DNA of 64,000 nt from Magnolia sinica (taxonomy: Eukaryota; Streptophyta; Magnoliopsida; Magnoliales; Magnoliaceae), in assembly GCF_029962835.1 (NCBI RefSeq), contig NC_080585.1, forward strand, positions 58,825,443 to 58,889,442, given 5' to 3'. A program made the position numbers and the translations under genes. The notes under the pieces were generated by a model. It did no database searches and was not told where the DNA came from. It was given only the letters and a program-made list of their open reading frames with translations. The stretch's first letter is position 1; every line of letters starts with the position of its first letter. Shown here piece after piece: positions 12,380-25,071 of the stretch.

Positions 12380-13849
12380 GTCCAACAATAAACCATAATT
12401 TCTCATCCTATCATGGAGTTTAAGATTTTAGCCCTAGTTGTAACCAAGGCCCAGGATGAGTAGATTAAGACATTATTGTACATTTTTCTATTGCTTGTAA
12501 AACCCACTCTTCATATATTTTCACATTAAAATTGGGTGACACCAATTAGTAGGGCTAACAATAGATTTTTGATCTTACAAAAATATGGCTAATCCTTTAA
12601 CTAGAGGCCTTTTAAGGAAAAAGATAAAAGAAATGTCACGAAAAATGGGGTTAAAACCCTTATATAAAATCTTCCAATAACGATGATCTGATCTAATGAT
12701 TGAAGATCCTAAGAAATCTATGTTTAATGTAAATCCCATGTTAAAAGATTGCTTAGAGCATTAACATAAAAGAAGAGAAACCCACTTTCTATAATTTCAT
12801 TACTAAGGTATTAGTGTTATTTTTGTAATGTAAGAGAGGTTATACTAAGTTCTTTAATGAGTTGATAGGTATTATAGTGAAATGTTTGTTATGTTGGATA
12901 AATTTCCTAGGTTTCATTCCTATAGTTCTTAATAATCATCAAAGTAATAATTCAATATCCAACTAAACTTTAATTTGTAAGCTATATGTGGCATGTGAAT
13001 TCGTGACTCAATCAATGTTTAAAACTTCCAATTAAAGATTAATAACTTCGAACTCAACTTTCAAATCTATCAAATACTAAAATTTAGGCTTAAAAAATCT
13101 ACAACATTAAATATCTTGTCATTCTAATATCTGGACTATCTTTAAAATTACTTAAATTCACAGAAAATTTTTAAACAATTTTAAAAATTTTAGCCAAAAA
13201 ATTCAACAGCACAAATGAAGAATTTTCCAAAGGAAACACTACCCCAACCTAAATTCTACATTATCTTCGGTGTATAATTATATACAATTAAAGCAATATG
13301 AGAGCAATGAAAATAAAAAGGAATAGATAAAAATACCTAAAAGACAATAGCATATAAGTGCTAGTGCGAATTTTCTATCAATTGGTGTTTAGCAACTAAA
13401 CTTAACTAATAAAGCAAACTAATCCTAGCAAGCAAAGGGGAAAACTACTCTAAATTGATAAATCAAGATCATCCAAAGGCATAGGTTTCTCCTCCGGCAA
13501 GTATCTAAATAAATTTCTCAATAGGCTTTTCATTAAGATCATCTATAAACCTACTTTATAGTAAGTTTGGATGTCATTGAACATGAATATTTAGAGAAAT
13601 CTGTGAACGTCATTAAAGATTTTTCTTTTTTTAAAAAAATTGTGAGGTGTCCAAAGAGTATATGATTCACTTGTGGCAGAAAATTTTTCTATGTTAGTGC
13701 ACCACAGTAAATAAGAAACTATAGATAATTGAAATTAAAATAAAATCTCTTTGGCTAGAGTAGTTTCCATGAAAGCCAAAGTTTTAATCTTTGGTTTAGA
13801 TTATTTCTTCTCCACCTTTGGTGGTAAACATTAAGAATTGGTGGAAGAA

Positions 13850-14686
13850 GGCACTTTAAAATAAAATAAACTCTAGTCAATGTCAAGCACCATGGTACAA
13901 TCCCGCAAGGCATTCATTATATTTATAATATATGATCGTCTGAATCTGCAAAGTGTGCCAAACATACTTCTAGAGATTCGAAAAATTCAGTTGGGAGAAG
14001 CTCATCATCAACAAATGTATCAATCAAATTAACCTCGTGGATCACATCCTCATCCGCAAATTAAACACATTTAGTTTTAAGGTCATATTCCCAAATGATA
14101 TTTTCATGATTCTATTCCGACAATTGATTATAACATTAAGGTAGCTAAGAATGGTTGGCCTAAAATAATAGGAATCTGAGTGCTTGCATTTATAACTAGG
14201 TAGTAAAACCTATTAACTTTGACCAATACATCTTTAACTACTTCTTTCAGTATCTTAATCGACCGGTCAACCAATTATAACATTGTCTTAGTGGGTTTCA
14301 ACTCACCAAGACCCAATTGCTCATATACCAAGTATAGTATCAGATTAACACTCGTCCTAAAATCTAGAAGTGCTTTATTGACCCGGAAGTTTTCTATTAT
14401 ACATGAGATCGTAGGACTTCCAGGATCCATATATTTTGGGAGAGTGTTTTGATTAATAGTTGCACTTACCTGTTCTGTAAAGAAGCCTTTTTTTATACGT
14501 TCAGCTTACGCATTGTCGCACATAAATCCTTTAGGAATTTGACATAAGATGGAAACTGTCTAATTGCATTCAACAAGGAGATGTTGATCTTGATTTGTTG
14601 GAAGATCTCTAAAATATTCTGATTTTCACTTCACCATTTTGATGAGGCAAGACGTTGGGGAAATGGGGTCACAAGCTTAGGCTTAC
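13850..14686 (-). pseudogene. Athila-like Ty3/gypsy gag-protease remnant, downstream part
   Basis: Read on the minus strand from 14686, the broken frame shows the linker typical of Athila/Tat elements before the protease: VTPFPQRL, then 'FLKDLC' and a degenerate protease region with 'IIENFRVNKALLDF' and 'IPIILGQPFL'. The expected aspartic protease motif is degraded and stops and frameshifts are frequent. The upstream part of the same gene lies at 22978-23640 on the other side of the inserted LTR. Pol beyond the protease is not recognisable. The Athila-like label rests on these motifs; a Tat relative is possible. Confidence 0.7.
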
Positions 14687-16519
14687 TGTCACGCCTCAAA
14701 CTTGGAAACCAGGCTCACAAAATTTTCGATCGCCGAATCTGGTTCCGACAGCCTCCGTAGTACCCCATTCTCAACTCCCAGCACCCATACGCCAGATTCC
14801 GATCCTGGGATCCTATAAGGAGGATTTTCCAATGTACATTTAATTCGTAATAAGCATAACCACAAGTATACCTAAATAAAAAAGGCAACATCATCATCAC
14901 ATATCCACTAATATAAACATTTGAATACAATGTTGAAAGAGAAATACATATGTATCAAAATCAAAGCTCCAGAAGTCCGCTGCACGCTCCAAGTTCAATG
15001 CTGCTACGACCTAACGCCACCTACATGCATCTATCGTGCATAAGCTTATAGAAAGCTTAGAGGGAGGTGAAAGTGTGTGTAAGGTAAGTGTCAAGTATAC
15101 AATAAAGCCCATAAATCATACATCATCAGAATAAGCGAAAATACTGACAAGATCATGAATCATACGATATTAGAGTAAGCGGAAATATACTGGTAAGTCC
15201 ATGAGTCATATAATATCAGAGTACGCAATGCAGATTATAATGAGCCAAATATCATATACTGCGGATGCAATGCAATATGCAGATCCTGCCAAGTCCGTCT
15301 AAGCCATATAAGTGCAGAAACGTAGCAATCCAAAATGCCATATGCCATGGATGAAATGCAATATGCGATGTGAATGAAATGACTAAGCTGGAGTGAAGTC
15401 GGGATGATAGTACATAGTATCGCAGGCTATGGGGTCCATCACAAGGGAATTCTATCCAAACCAGTCTCATACCTAAATTTAGATAGTCAAATACAATGTG
15501 GTAAACTCCTGATCTCAGGTTAGTCGCGCGCCCCAACTGAAATCCTGGTCATTGCGAAGGTACACGTAACAAATAGTTGTGCACCACCAGCTCGAGTGGA
15601 TAGTGAATGGATGAATGAATGAGTATGCAACTCCTACTCAATAAGTCCACGTATCAGTATTGTACATCTCCGGGATCATCACCGGGGTCTAGTACACTCC
15701 ATACTGACTACCAACTACTCCTTAGCTACACAGCCCAACGAGTGGAAGAGACCACATTATCCTCCTGACCAGTAGTCTACCAAAACCTACCCGGCTAGTC
15801 GATAGCGGACTCATTTGCGAGCTGGTCAAACTCAGCCTAGCTTATACCCTCCTCACTCGGGTGGATAAGGCCACACCCCCTCCCAACTGAACACGACACA
15901 GTGAAAAACGCGGCCTACTGGTATTCGGCACTTGGGCGCTTGTGTATCCACTCGGTCAGACGTTGGGGCATCTCTTGGCCTCGGAGGTTTAAGGACTTTC
16001 ACCCACGGACATCCAAAGTGCCCAGATGCTCGAACTCAAACATTTTCGGTGTCCAATCCGGTCATCCACGATGTGCCTGTGGAGGCCATGGCCCTGATGT
16101 TGCTAGGGCGTACAATGATCATGTCACATATATGTAAGATGCATGAGTCACACCCTCCAGTGATGCAGCAATCTTGCGCGTACCGTGCGCTCATGTGGGT
16201 AACTCCTATCAGTGAGTCCCATAAACAATTTGCCCAATGGCATATGCTATGATCAGTTACTACTCATATCAAGCATACATATGATGGGTATGGGCATGAG
16301 TCATAGAGTTATACTAAGCATGTTAAATGGTGATGAACTATTCTCACAATGAAGATGGGCCTAAATGGCCTACACACAACAAGTATGGGCCTATCAATGG
16401 GCTCTAGGGAGAGATACAATACGGACATTTAACCAACATTATTCTTATAATGTGGACGTCAAACCATCATTGCTCCTAAGGCATGGCCCGCCATAAATAT
16501 CATTACATAAACCATGGTG

Positions 16520-16730
16520 GAATCACATAATGCAATGGACCTTATATACATCCGATTGGGCCCGACCTATGGGCCTCAAATACATCAAATGGGTCGTATC
16601 GCATGGGCCTCATATATATCAAGGTGGGCCTTAACAATGGGCCTCATATATCACATCGGGCCGAATCAATGGACCGAATCAAATAGGCCAAGTTGAATAG
16701 GCCGAGTTGAATGGGCCAAACACAATTTGT
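16520..16730. repeat. GGCCCA-type tandem repeat in LTR B copy 3
   Basis: Inverted version of the array seen in the other family B LTRs (units around TGGGCCTCATATATATCA). Without the CGATT expansion of copy 1. Confidence 0.75.
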
Positions 16731-18515
16731 CTATTTTTAGAGATCAATATAGAGTATTGTATAAAAATGAACCATATCAAAAGATCAACTGGACCATACC
16801 ATATTTAACTGTGGTGATAATGATTTCCATAGTTAAATTCCAGTGGGCCCTACTATAGGGTTTACTTCCCATCCAGCCTATTCATAAGGTCACAAAGACA
16901 TGGATTTAGAGGAAAAACAAATATCATATTGGTTGAAACTTGGTAGCCCAAGGGTTTTAATGGTGGATGTTCAAACCCACTATTTTTTATAATGTGGTCC
17001 ACATGATCCTAGATCTGTCTTATTTTTAGTCTCAAGCTGTAAGACGAGCTTGCCAAAGGGTTGGACGGTTTGGATGCAACACATGCATCAGCCGGCCCCA
17101 AGGGATGGATGACATAGATAAATCACATACCTCATGGTGGGGTTCACACTGATGGAAGGTGTGGAATACAATACATACATCAGTGGGTCCCACATGGGGC
17201 CCACCATAATGTTTATCTTCCATCCAATCTTGATAGGGTCACACAGACCTGATAAAAATAAATAAATAATTTTATATTTATCCAAAACTTCTAGAACAAA
17301 GAGAAATTTGGGACTGTGGACCCAACCTTTTATCCAACAGGTTTTATGAAGCAATACAAACTTCGTTTGGGAACTTAGACCTGCTCATACGGACAACGAA
17401 TTTGAGGACGAAAATACCCCTCCTTTCACGAAACGGATTGGGGACTCCCCCTGCCACCAGCCAATGGCGGATGGTCAGTGGTCTGTGGGCACCACCATGA
17501 TGTATGCTTTTCATCCATGTCGTCCATATATTTTTCCACATCATTTTATGGTATGAGACCAAAAATGAGGTATATCCAAATCTCAAGTGTACCACATTAC
17601 AGGAAACAGTGTTGAATGAGCGTCGACCATTAAAAACTTTTTGGGGGCCATAAAACTTTTTAGGGGCCCACTGTGATGTTTGTGAGAAATCCTCCCTGTC
17701 TAAGTTCATTCATAGGGTCATAAAGACCTGGATGAAGAGGAAAAACAAATTTCATAATGATCCAAAACTTCTATAACCCCTAAAAGGGTTTCAATGGTAG
17801 ACATTCAATTCCCCATTGCCTTTTACAGTGTGGTCTACTTGATAGTTAGATCTATCTTATTTTTCGTCTCAAGCCTTAATATGAGCTCGCCAAATAGATG
17901 GACGGTTTGGATATAACACAGACCTCATGATGGGACCCACAAAAGAAATGTGATTTTGGAAAGCTGGGTTTCCCTATTGCTACGAATTATAACCGTAGCC
18001 ATAACCATAGCCCCTGCTTTTTTGATATGTCCTTTGATATATATCGAAGGTATTTCGATATGTACTTCGATATATCGAAGGTCTTTCGATATTATCGAAA
18101 AAGGTCCAAAATTGTACAGCGAGTTTGCCTAAAAAATCCTGTAATTTTCGATATATATCGAAGAGTATTTGATATGTATCGAAGGTGATTTTACCTATAG
18201 CTACGGATTATAACTGTAGCCATAACTAGTCTATGCAAAAGTTTTTTATTTTTTTATTTTTTTACATGGAGAACTTTATTCTACCTACAATTTTCTCTAA
18301 TATATATTTATATAAATACGTATATATAAGCATATAAAAAAAAATTCTCTCTCTTTTTTTTTTTTTTCCATTTCTTTCTTTATTCATTTAATAAAAATAT
18401 CTTCTAAACCAAAATTAGTTACTTAACGTACCCTATATGATTTTGGGGTAGGAGAAGCTACTTTAGCCAACCAACCTGGTTATTTTTCAAGATTCCATCA
18501 GGTCGATGGTCGAAA

Positions 18516-18786
18516 ATCAGCGGGGCAAACTAGAAATTGAGCGAGGCAAACATGAAATTCAGCAGGGCAAACATGAAATTAAGCGGGGCAAACATGAAAT
18601 TGAGCGGGGCCAACGAGAAATTCAGCGGGGTAAACATGAAATTGAGCGGGGCAAACTAGAAATTCAGCGGGGCAAACATGAATTTCAGTGGGGCAAACAT
18701 GAAATTGAGCGGGGCAAACATGAAATTCAGCAGGGCAAACTAGAAATTCAGTGGGGAAAACATGAAATTGAGCGGGGCAAACATGA
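18516..18786. repeat. 21-bp minisatellite, left arm of the foldback element
   Basis: About 13 degenerate units of GCGGGGCAAACATGAAATTGA. Because 21 is a multiple of three and the unit lacks stops, one frame stays open and would encode a seven-residue repeat (RGKHEIE/RGKLEIQ). This is a by-product of the period, not evidence of a gene. Confidence 0.92.
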
Positions 18787-19563
18787 GGTCTGTGTTAGGG
18801 ATCGAATGTATTTTATATAGGGGAGTGGCTATGGGAGAGAGTTCTATGGGTCTTATCACGGGGTATGTGTTATATCCAGATCGTATATCCATTTGGGGAG
18901 CTTGTCTTAAGGCTTGAGATGAAAAATAGGACAGACCTAACTATCAAGTGGACCACACTGCAAAAACCAGTAGAGGATTGAACGTCTACCATTGAAACCC
19001 TTTTTGGGGTCACAGAAGTTTTGGATCAATATGAAATTTGTTTTTACTCTTCATTCAGGTGTTTGTGACCTTATGAAAAGATTGGATGTAAAATAAACAT
19101 TACGGTGGGCCCTACAAATTGTTTAACGGTGAAAATCATTATTGTTGCTACTATTTATGGTGTGGTCCAGATGATCTTTGGATATGATTCAGTTTTTAGA
19201 TAATGCTCTAAAATAATCTAGATATAATAAATACATCACTGTGTGGCTATGTAACTTTGATCTCCTTTGAACCGTTCGTACAACTTGGAGATCGAGGAGC
19301 GTCAGTGCTCCTCTTCCAACGACACGTACCTACAACAACTGTACACCAACCAATCATCTTCCCTCTCCGACACAACACGTGATCATTTGAGGCGCTGACA
19401 TGTTAAGAAAGCCTGACGGTGGATTAGATACTGCCCTGCCAGTTCTGAGTTCCAGACAGACTAGTGCTCCTAGGCCTAACATGTTTATTTGTCATCTAAC
19501 TGGTTCATAAGGTCTCTTAAACATTAATGAGGGGAAAAACACAAATATATTTTGTTTCCCACT

Positions 19564-19988
19564 ATTTGCCCCGCTGAATTTCATGTTTGTCCCGCTCAAT
19601 TTCTAGTTTGCCTCGCTCAATTTCATATTTGCCTTGCTGAACTTCGTGTTTGCCTCGCTCAATTTCATGTTTTCCCCACTGAAATTCATGTTTGCCCCAC
19701 TGAATTTCTAGTTTGCCCCGCTGAATTTCTAGTTTGCCCTACTGAATTTCGTGTTTGCCCCGCTCAATTTCATGTTTGCCCCACTGAAATTCATGTTTGT
19801 CTCGCTAAATTTCTAGTTTGCCCCGCTCAGTTTCATGTTTGCCTCGCTGAATTTCTCGTTAGCCCTGCTCAATTTCATGTTTGCCCCACTGAATTTCTAG
19901 TTTGCCCCACTCAATTTAATGTTTGCCCCACTCAATTTCTAGTTTGCCCCACTCAATTTCATTTTTGCCCCGCTCAATTTTCAGTTTG
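19564..19988. repeat. 21-bp minisatellite, right arm (inverted copy)
   Basis: About 20 units of the reverse complement (CAATTTCATGTTTGCCCCGCT). It mirrors the left-arm array but has more units, so the two arrays have changed length independently since the arms formed. Confidence 0.92.
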
Positions 19989-22661
19989 ACCGCGAAGTGA
20001 TTGAAATTGACCACGAAGTGAATGAAATGGATTTTCGACCATCGACCCGATGGAATCTTGGAAAATAACTAGGTTTGTTGGCTAAATTAGCTTCTCCTAC
20101 CCCAAAATCATATGTGGTATGTTAAGTAAATCATTCTAGTTTAAGAGATATGCTTGTTGAATAAATAGACAAAGAAATGAATTAAAAGAGAAAAAAAAAT
20201 TTATATGCTTATATATACATATTTATATAAATATGTATTAGAGAAAAATGTTGGTAGAATAAAGTTCTCCATGTAAAAAAAAAATTAAAATTTTTTTTTT
20301 TTAAAAAATGCACAGACTACAACGGACTACAGTTATGGCTATGGTTGTAATCCGTAGCCATAGGCAGGATTTTTGAGGCAAACTCGTTGGACAGTTCTGG
20401 ACCTTTTTCGATATATCGAAAGACCTTCGATACATATAAAAAAAGTAGGGGCTTCGGCTATGGCTACGGTTATAATTCGTAGCTATAGAAAACACCATAG
20501 CCATAGGTTCCTAGTTTTTTTTTTTTTTTTTAATTATTATTATTATTTTGTTGTTGTAATCCCCACAACCTTTTATGGGTCCTATCATGAGGTCTGTGTT
20601 ATATCTAAACCGTCCATCTATTTGGCGAGCTCATATTAAGCTTGAGACGTAAAATAAGATAGATCTAACTATCAAGTGGACTACACTGTAAAAGGCAGCG
20701 GGGAATTGAACGTCTACCATTGAAACCCTTTTAGGGGTTACAAAAGTTTTGGATCATTATGAAATATTTTTTTCCTCTTCATCTAGGCCTTTGTGACCTT
20801 ATGAATAGATTAGATGGAAAATAAATGTTATGGTGGGCCCTATAAAATTTTTAACGGTGAAAATCAGTTTTCCCGCTGCTCTTTGTGGTGTGGTCCAGTT
20901 GATCTTTGGATATGATTTTTTTTTTTGGATAATGCTCCGAAATGATCTCGAAATATGGATGAACGTTGTGGATATAATAAATACATAGCTGTGGGGCCAT
21001 GTAACTTTGATCTCTTTTGAGCTGTTCATACAACTCTCGATTGGAGGAGCGTCGGCACTCGTCTTCGAAAGGAAGGGAGGGGTATTTTTGTCCTCAAATT
21101 CGCTGTCCGTACAAGCAGGTCTAAGTTCCCAAACTAAGTTTGTATTGTTTCATAAAAATAGCTGGATAAAAGGTGGGGTCCACAGTCCCAAATTTCTCTG
21201 GAACAAAAGTTCCAATGGTAGACGTTCAATTCATCACTGTTTCCTGCCGTGTGGACCACCTGAACTTCCACGTACAACTGTTTTTTTGGGTGGCCCACAG
21301 CTAGAAGGGGCCCCCATCAAATGCACGGTATGATGTTCAACACACATCACGTGGGGCCCATGGCTGGGACACACGTCCCTACCCTCCAGCGTACAGCAGC
21401 AGCAGCAACGCCTGCTGCATTTATTATTATTTTTTTAATTTTTCGTTTATTTGTGGTTTCTCCTAGGTGGGGCCCACATCAGGTAGATCTACTTTACCCA
21501 TTGGTTTCTAGGACTCAAGACGGACCAAACAAGCCCAATATTTAGCATGTTTTGGCGTGTAGAAACATCAAGATGGGCCCCAACTGATTTGAGCGGAAAA
21601 AATCACTGTTTTCTAAGCTATGACATGCCATAAAATCAGATTTGCTTCATTTTTTGGCTCAATGCCTAAAATGAGTTGGGAAACAGGATGGATAACATGG
21701 ATTTAATTTATACATCAGTGGGGCCTACATGAGCAGTCCACCCAAAGCTTGTTGAATTAAGCTAATATTTATATTATTTTTTTTGTTTGCTGGAAGTACA
21801 CCACACCGTCAGTTCACACTTCACTATGTAGCCACGTCTAGCGTCCCTGGACGCTGGACGGTTTGGGTAACACATATATAAGGTGGGCCCCACCTACAGA
21901 TGGCTTAGATAAAACACATGCTTCATGGTGGGGTCCATCTAGGTGGGCCACACAGCCACATCATCACACAAAAAAATGAAAAAGAGAAGGAGAGAGAGAC
22001 AGAGAGGAAGGGACACGTGCGATGGAGGGACCCCAACACTATGGGCCCTCCCTTCCATGCATTCAATCATACATCAAGTGGGTCCCAATATATGTGGGCC
22101 CATTAAATAAAAAATCAACGGTGGAGATTCCTTCTCCACCAAAATGGAAGGTATAGATGACCTGTTTCAAACTTAGAAAAGTAAACATCATGATGGGGTC
22201 CATGGAGAATGGCCCCATCATGGAATGATCATGAGAATTATAGTGGGCCATAGGCCACATCTAGGGTCCAAAGTGAGATTCATACCATCAATCGGTAGGC
22301 CCCACTTGGCCCATCATCAAAAGAATGGAATTTAGGCCTATAGAAACACCCACCGTTCGATCTTCTTGGTCCGATGGAACGCCAATATCTTCTTGTGTCT
22401 CACTTTGATGGAAGATGATGAGAATTGAAGGGCTAGGATGATGGATCTTGTGATAGGAAGTGGGCCACACACAACACACTTTTCTCTCTTGGAGGTGCTT
22501 GGACGTGCACCTCTTTGGTTGCTTGGAAAATGTGAAGAGAAAGAGAGAGAAATGGTGGTTGTAAGGGAGAGGTGATAGATGTGAGTTGATAGGTGTACTT
22601 GACTTGAGAGTTGACTTAGTAAGTTGCTTGACTTGGGGAGAAAGAAAGCATGGGTTATGTA

Positions 22662-22685
22662 CTTTGATTGATTGATTGATTGATG
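22662..22685. repeat. GATT microsatellite in LTR B copy 3
   Basis: Five to six uninterrupted TGAT/GATT units. Confidence 0.85.
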
Positions 22686-22977
22686 GGATGGGTTGTAGAG
22701 ATTCTCTTGGATTCCCAAATGCGCGGCGTTTCTTCGAAATAAACGCGTGCCCACATCTCCTGGCTAGGATATCGGATCAGTGTGCAAGACGCGGCATTGG
22801 AACCGCGGCGACGGTGCGGTCGCAATAGTATAAGTCTCGGATTGAGCTGACTCAGATCTACGGAATACGACTTAGTGTCGCGCGCAAACGTCGATCATAG
22901 GTCGCGGATTGCTGGAATTCGACCGGGAGGACTACGGAAGCCTACGGAACGGTATAGGCTAGGATACGGGTCTTACA

Positions 22978-23640
22978 CTTATGCTATGGTTCTTTATCAT
23001 GGGGAGCATTACTAAATTTACCATCATCCTTTGAATCACTAGATTCCTCAATTTCCTTATTGATATCTTTGCCACTTTTCAGGATGGTGATTGATTTAAC
23101 ATGTTCCACATGTTGTACTGAAGAATTATGATAACTTATTTCGAATTGTCCCTTGGGGTTAGGTTGAGGTTGGGACGGAAAGATCACATTCTCTCTAATG
23201 CTTAGATGTGTCTCAATTCTTACAATCGAAGTTTTAAGTTTATTGATGCCCTATATTTGCCCTGGCATAAATGTATTCAACATATCCTCAATAATTTTTT
23301 TTAATGGGATCGAGGGTCACTCGAAAACTGCTGTTTTGAATTAATGATTTCATAGCAGCTTAACACCTTTCCTAGTCTTACTTATCATGTTCTAATTAGA
23401 CTCCTAAGGTTAAGAAATGATTAAAAAAAATACCTATTAAGCCATGATCATCTATAAGTTCAAAGTTTGTTTTAGGTCAAAGGTTAGGGTTACTAGGGCA
23501 CTTCATATATATGTTCTTTGCTCCTTGATGCTCGTGTCCACTTGTGTCTTCGGTTTTAAGCTTCTAAGGGCTTATCCGACTCCCTAACATAATGAATCAT
23601 GTGATTGATGTACAAGGTACACAAATAAGTGTACTACCAA
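22978..23640 (-). pseudogene. Athila-like Ty3/gypsy gag remnant, upstream part
   Basis: The minus-strand frame at 22984-23187 reads 'FPSQPQPNPKGQ' followed by 'VKSITILKSGK', the signature of the gag C-terminus in Athila-type elements (PSQ.QPNP then a T.LRSGK-like motif). The frame then meets LTR B copy 3, and continues at 14686 downwards into the protease linker. Between 23190 and 23640 the reading frame is broken but plausible as more gag. The element lacks recognisable LTRs of its own here. Confidence 0.7.
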
Positions 23641-24059
23641 GAAAGTTTTAACAGTTGGTGTCATTGTTACCATTGCTTCTTATAGTGTAGTCCACTCAAG
23701 CCTTCAATCCGCCTCTTTTTTGGACTTATGCCCTAAAATGATTTGTCAAAATGGATGAATGGCAAGGATAAAACACATACATCATGGTGGGCCCACGGAT
23801 CACTTTCTAGGATTGTCCTCTCTAACCAAGGGCCTGATGGGGTTGTACTCCTTGTCCAGTGTGGTGCAGGATACGGTGCGGCCTTGACTATGGGGCAAAC
23901 CTTGATGTATGTACTGTATGTCCACATTGTCCATCCATTTTTTCAGCACATTGCCTAAACATGAAGCATATCCAAATCTCAATTGGACCACACCTCAAGA
24001 AATAGTGGTGATTGATCGTTAAAAACTCATTGTGGGCTGCAAAAGTTTGGGATCTAGCT

Positions 24060-24092
<33 letters not shown>

Positions 24093-24560
24093 TAATAAAA
24101 AATCCCTCCATCCAGATCTGTGCAACCTTGGATCTGCTTTATTTTTAGGCTCATGCCCTGAAATGAACCAGCAAAGTGTACGGACGGCATGGATATACAA
24201 TAAATGCATCAAGATGGGCCACACCGTCAGGGCTGCACCCATGGCCTCACCCAACATGATGCTGCCTGTGGAGCCCACCTTCATGTATATGCAGCATATC
24301 CACGCTGCCCGTATGTTGTTCCAGCTCTTTTCAGAGCATAAGCCCAAAAGTGAAGCAAATCCTGATCTAAGGTGGATCACACTACAAGAAACAGTGCGAT
24401 TAACCATTAAAAACTTTTAATTGGCTATAAAAGCTTTGGATCAAGATGATATTTGTTTTATCCTTTCATCATGCCTTCTGTGACCTTATCAAATAAACAC
24501 TTCGGTGGGCCCAGGAAGTTTTTAATGGTGAGGTTCAATCACGCGTCCTACCCCCGTCCG
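23640..24560. repeat. Cluster of foldback-repeat arms (GGGCCCACC / CCGTCCATCC family)
   Basis: Several partial arms of the genome's common foldback repeat in alternating orientation: 'AAAACACATACATCATGGTGGGCCCAC' near 23770, 'CTTGATGTATGTACTGTATGTCCACA' near 23895, and more near 24190 and 24270. Arms share the modules 'TTAGGCTCATGCCCTGAAATGA', 'GATCCAAAACTT' and 'GGAAGTTTTTAATGGTG'. Individual element ends are not resolved. No gene is visible here. Confidence 0.6.
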
Positions 24561-24568
24561 GGCAGGAA

Positions 24569-24936
24569 TCTGTGGGGCCCACCGTGATGTAAGTGTTTTA
24601 TCCACTCCGTTCATCGATTTTCTCAGATCATTTTAAAATACGATCCTACCGTTGACACCCACCGTTGAAACCCTTCTAAGGGCCACCGTGATGTTTTCTT
24701 ACCATCCAACCTATTCATAAGGTCATGTAGACGTGGATGAAGTGAAAACACAAATATCGGCTTGATCCGAAACTTCTCAAGCTCCCAGGAAGTTTTTAAT
24801 GGTGGACGTTCAATCCCCACTTTGTGGTCAACGTAACCCTGGACCTGCCTCACTTTTTGAATCATAACTTTAAATGATCTGAGAAAAACTATGAACGGCG
24901 TGGATAAAGCACTTACATCACGTTGGGCCCCACAGA
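24569..24936. mobile_element. Foldback (MITE-like) element, 368 bp
   Basis: Near-perfect terminal inversion: TCTGTGGGGCCCACCGTGAT at the left and its near-complement ATCACGTTGGGCCCCACAGA at the right. Pairing continues through GTAAGTGTTTTATCCAC and TTTCTCAGATCATTT for at least 60 bp and weakly across the whole length, so the element would form one long hairpin. A target duplication is not clear, so superfamily is unassigned. Confidence 0.75.
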
Positions 24937-25071
24937 GCCTTGCCTTCAATCACCGTTCCTATCACCGGAGATTTATATTCGCTTCATATCTGGGCTCATC
25001 AACGGCTGGAGGGATGCGGATTGCCTGCAACAATAATCTCTCGGAGGAAGAAGTTCCTGCAATCGAGCTAA

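Larger units (their letters stand above)
9395..13850. other. AT-rich region, no recognisable gene
   Basis: Strongly AT-rich sequence. Open frames such as the one at 11034-11483 are pyrimidine-rich, low-complexity and hydrophobic, and match no family I recognise. It holds two short tandem duplications (9799-9876 and 12300-12379) and a CA microsatellite (10738-10753). It may be old, decayed transposon sequence, but I cannot assign it. Confidence 0.55.
17301..21198. mobile_element. Giant foldback element, Mutator-like (9-bp target duplication)
   Basis: A 3.9 kb element bounded by inverted ends (GAGAAATTTGGGACTGTGGA at 17301 and its complement ending at 21198). Flanks are TAGAACAAA (17292-17300) and TGGAACAAA (21199-21207), 8 of 9 identical, the length typical of Mutator-like elements. 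The inverted arms run about 1.5 kb each: 17301 to about 18800 and about 19545 to 21198. Each arm carries, from outside in, a GTCC/GGAC-rich segment, a TCGATATATCGA-rich segment (about 18000-18180 and 20405-20435), a poly-T and AT-rich stretch, the sentence-like block CCATCAGGTCGATGGTCGAA, and a 21-bp minisatellite. The loop (about 18830-19330) repeats the outer part of the right arm in direct orientation. No transposase is present, so it is non-autonomous. Confidence 0.82.
14687..22977 (-). mobile_element. Solo LTR, family B copy 3 (inverted), split by a MULE
   Basis: On the plus strand it begins TGTCACGCCTCAAACTTGG and ends ATACGGGTCTTACA, the reverse complements of the family B ends. Flanking bases are CTTAC (14682-14686) and CTTAT (22978-22982), a target duplication with one mismatch. 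Removing the foldback element at 17301-21198 and its 9-bp duplication leaves about 4.38 kb, close to copy 1. The sequence flanking the MULE (17140-17300 and 21208-21330) is collinear with 40980-41260 of copy 2, which confirms that the MULE landed inside this LTR. It interrupts an Athila-like gypsy gene. Confidence 0.88.

Noticed and set aside
18506..18820. 104-residue heptad-repeat 'protein' in the foldback arm
   Set aside because: Explained by a stop-free 21-bp repeat; the opposite arm also stays open in an unrelated frame.
18516..19988. Possible CRISPR-like array of short repeats
   Set aside because: Units are contiguous without unique spacers, and the genome is a plant.
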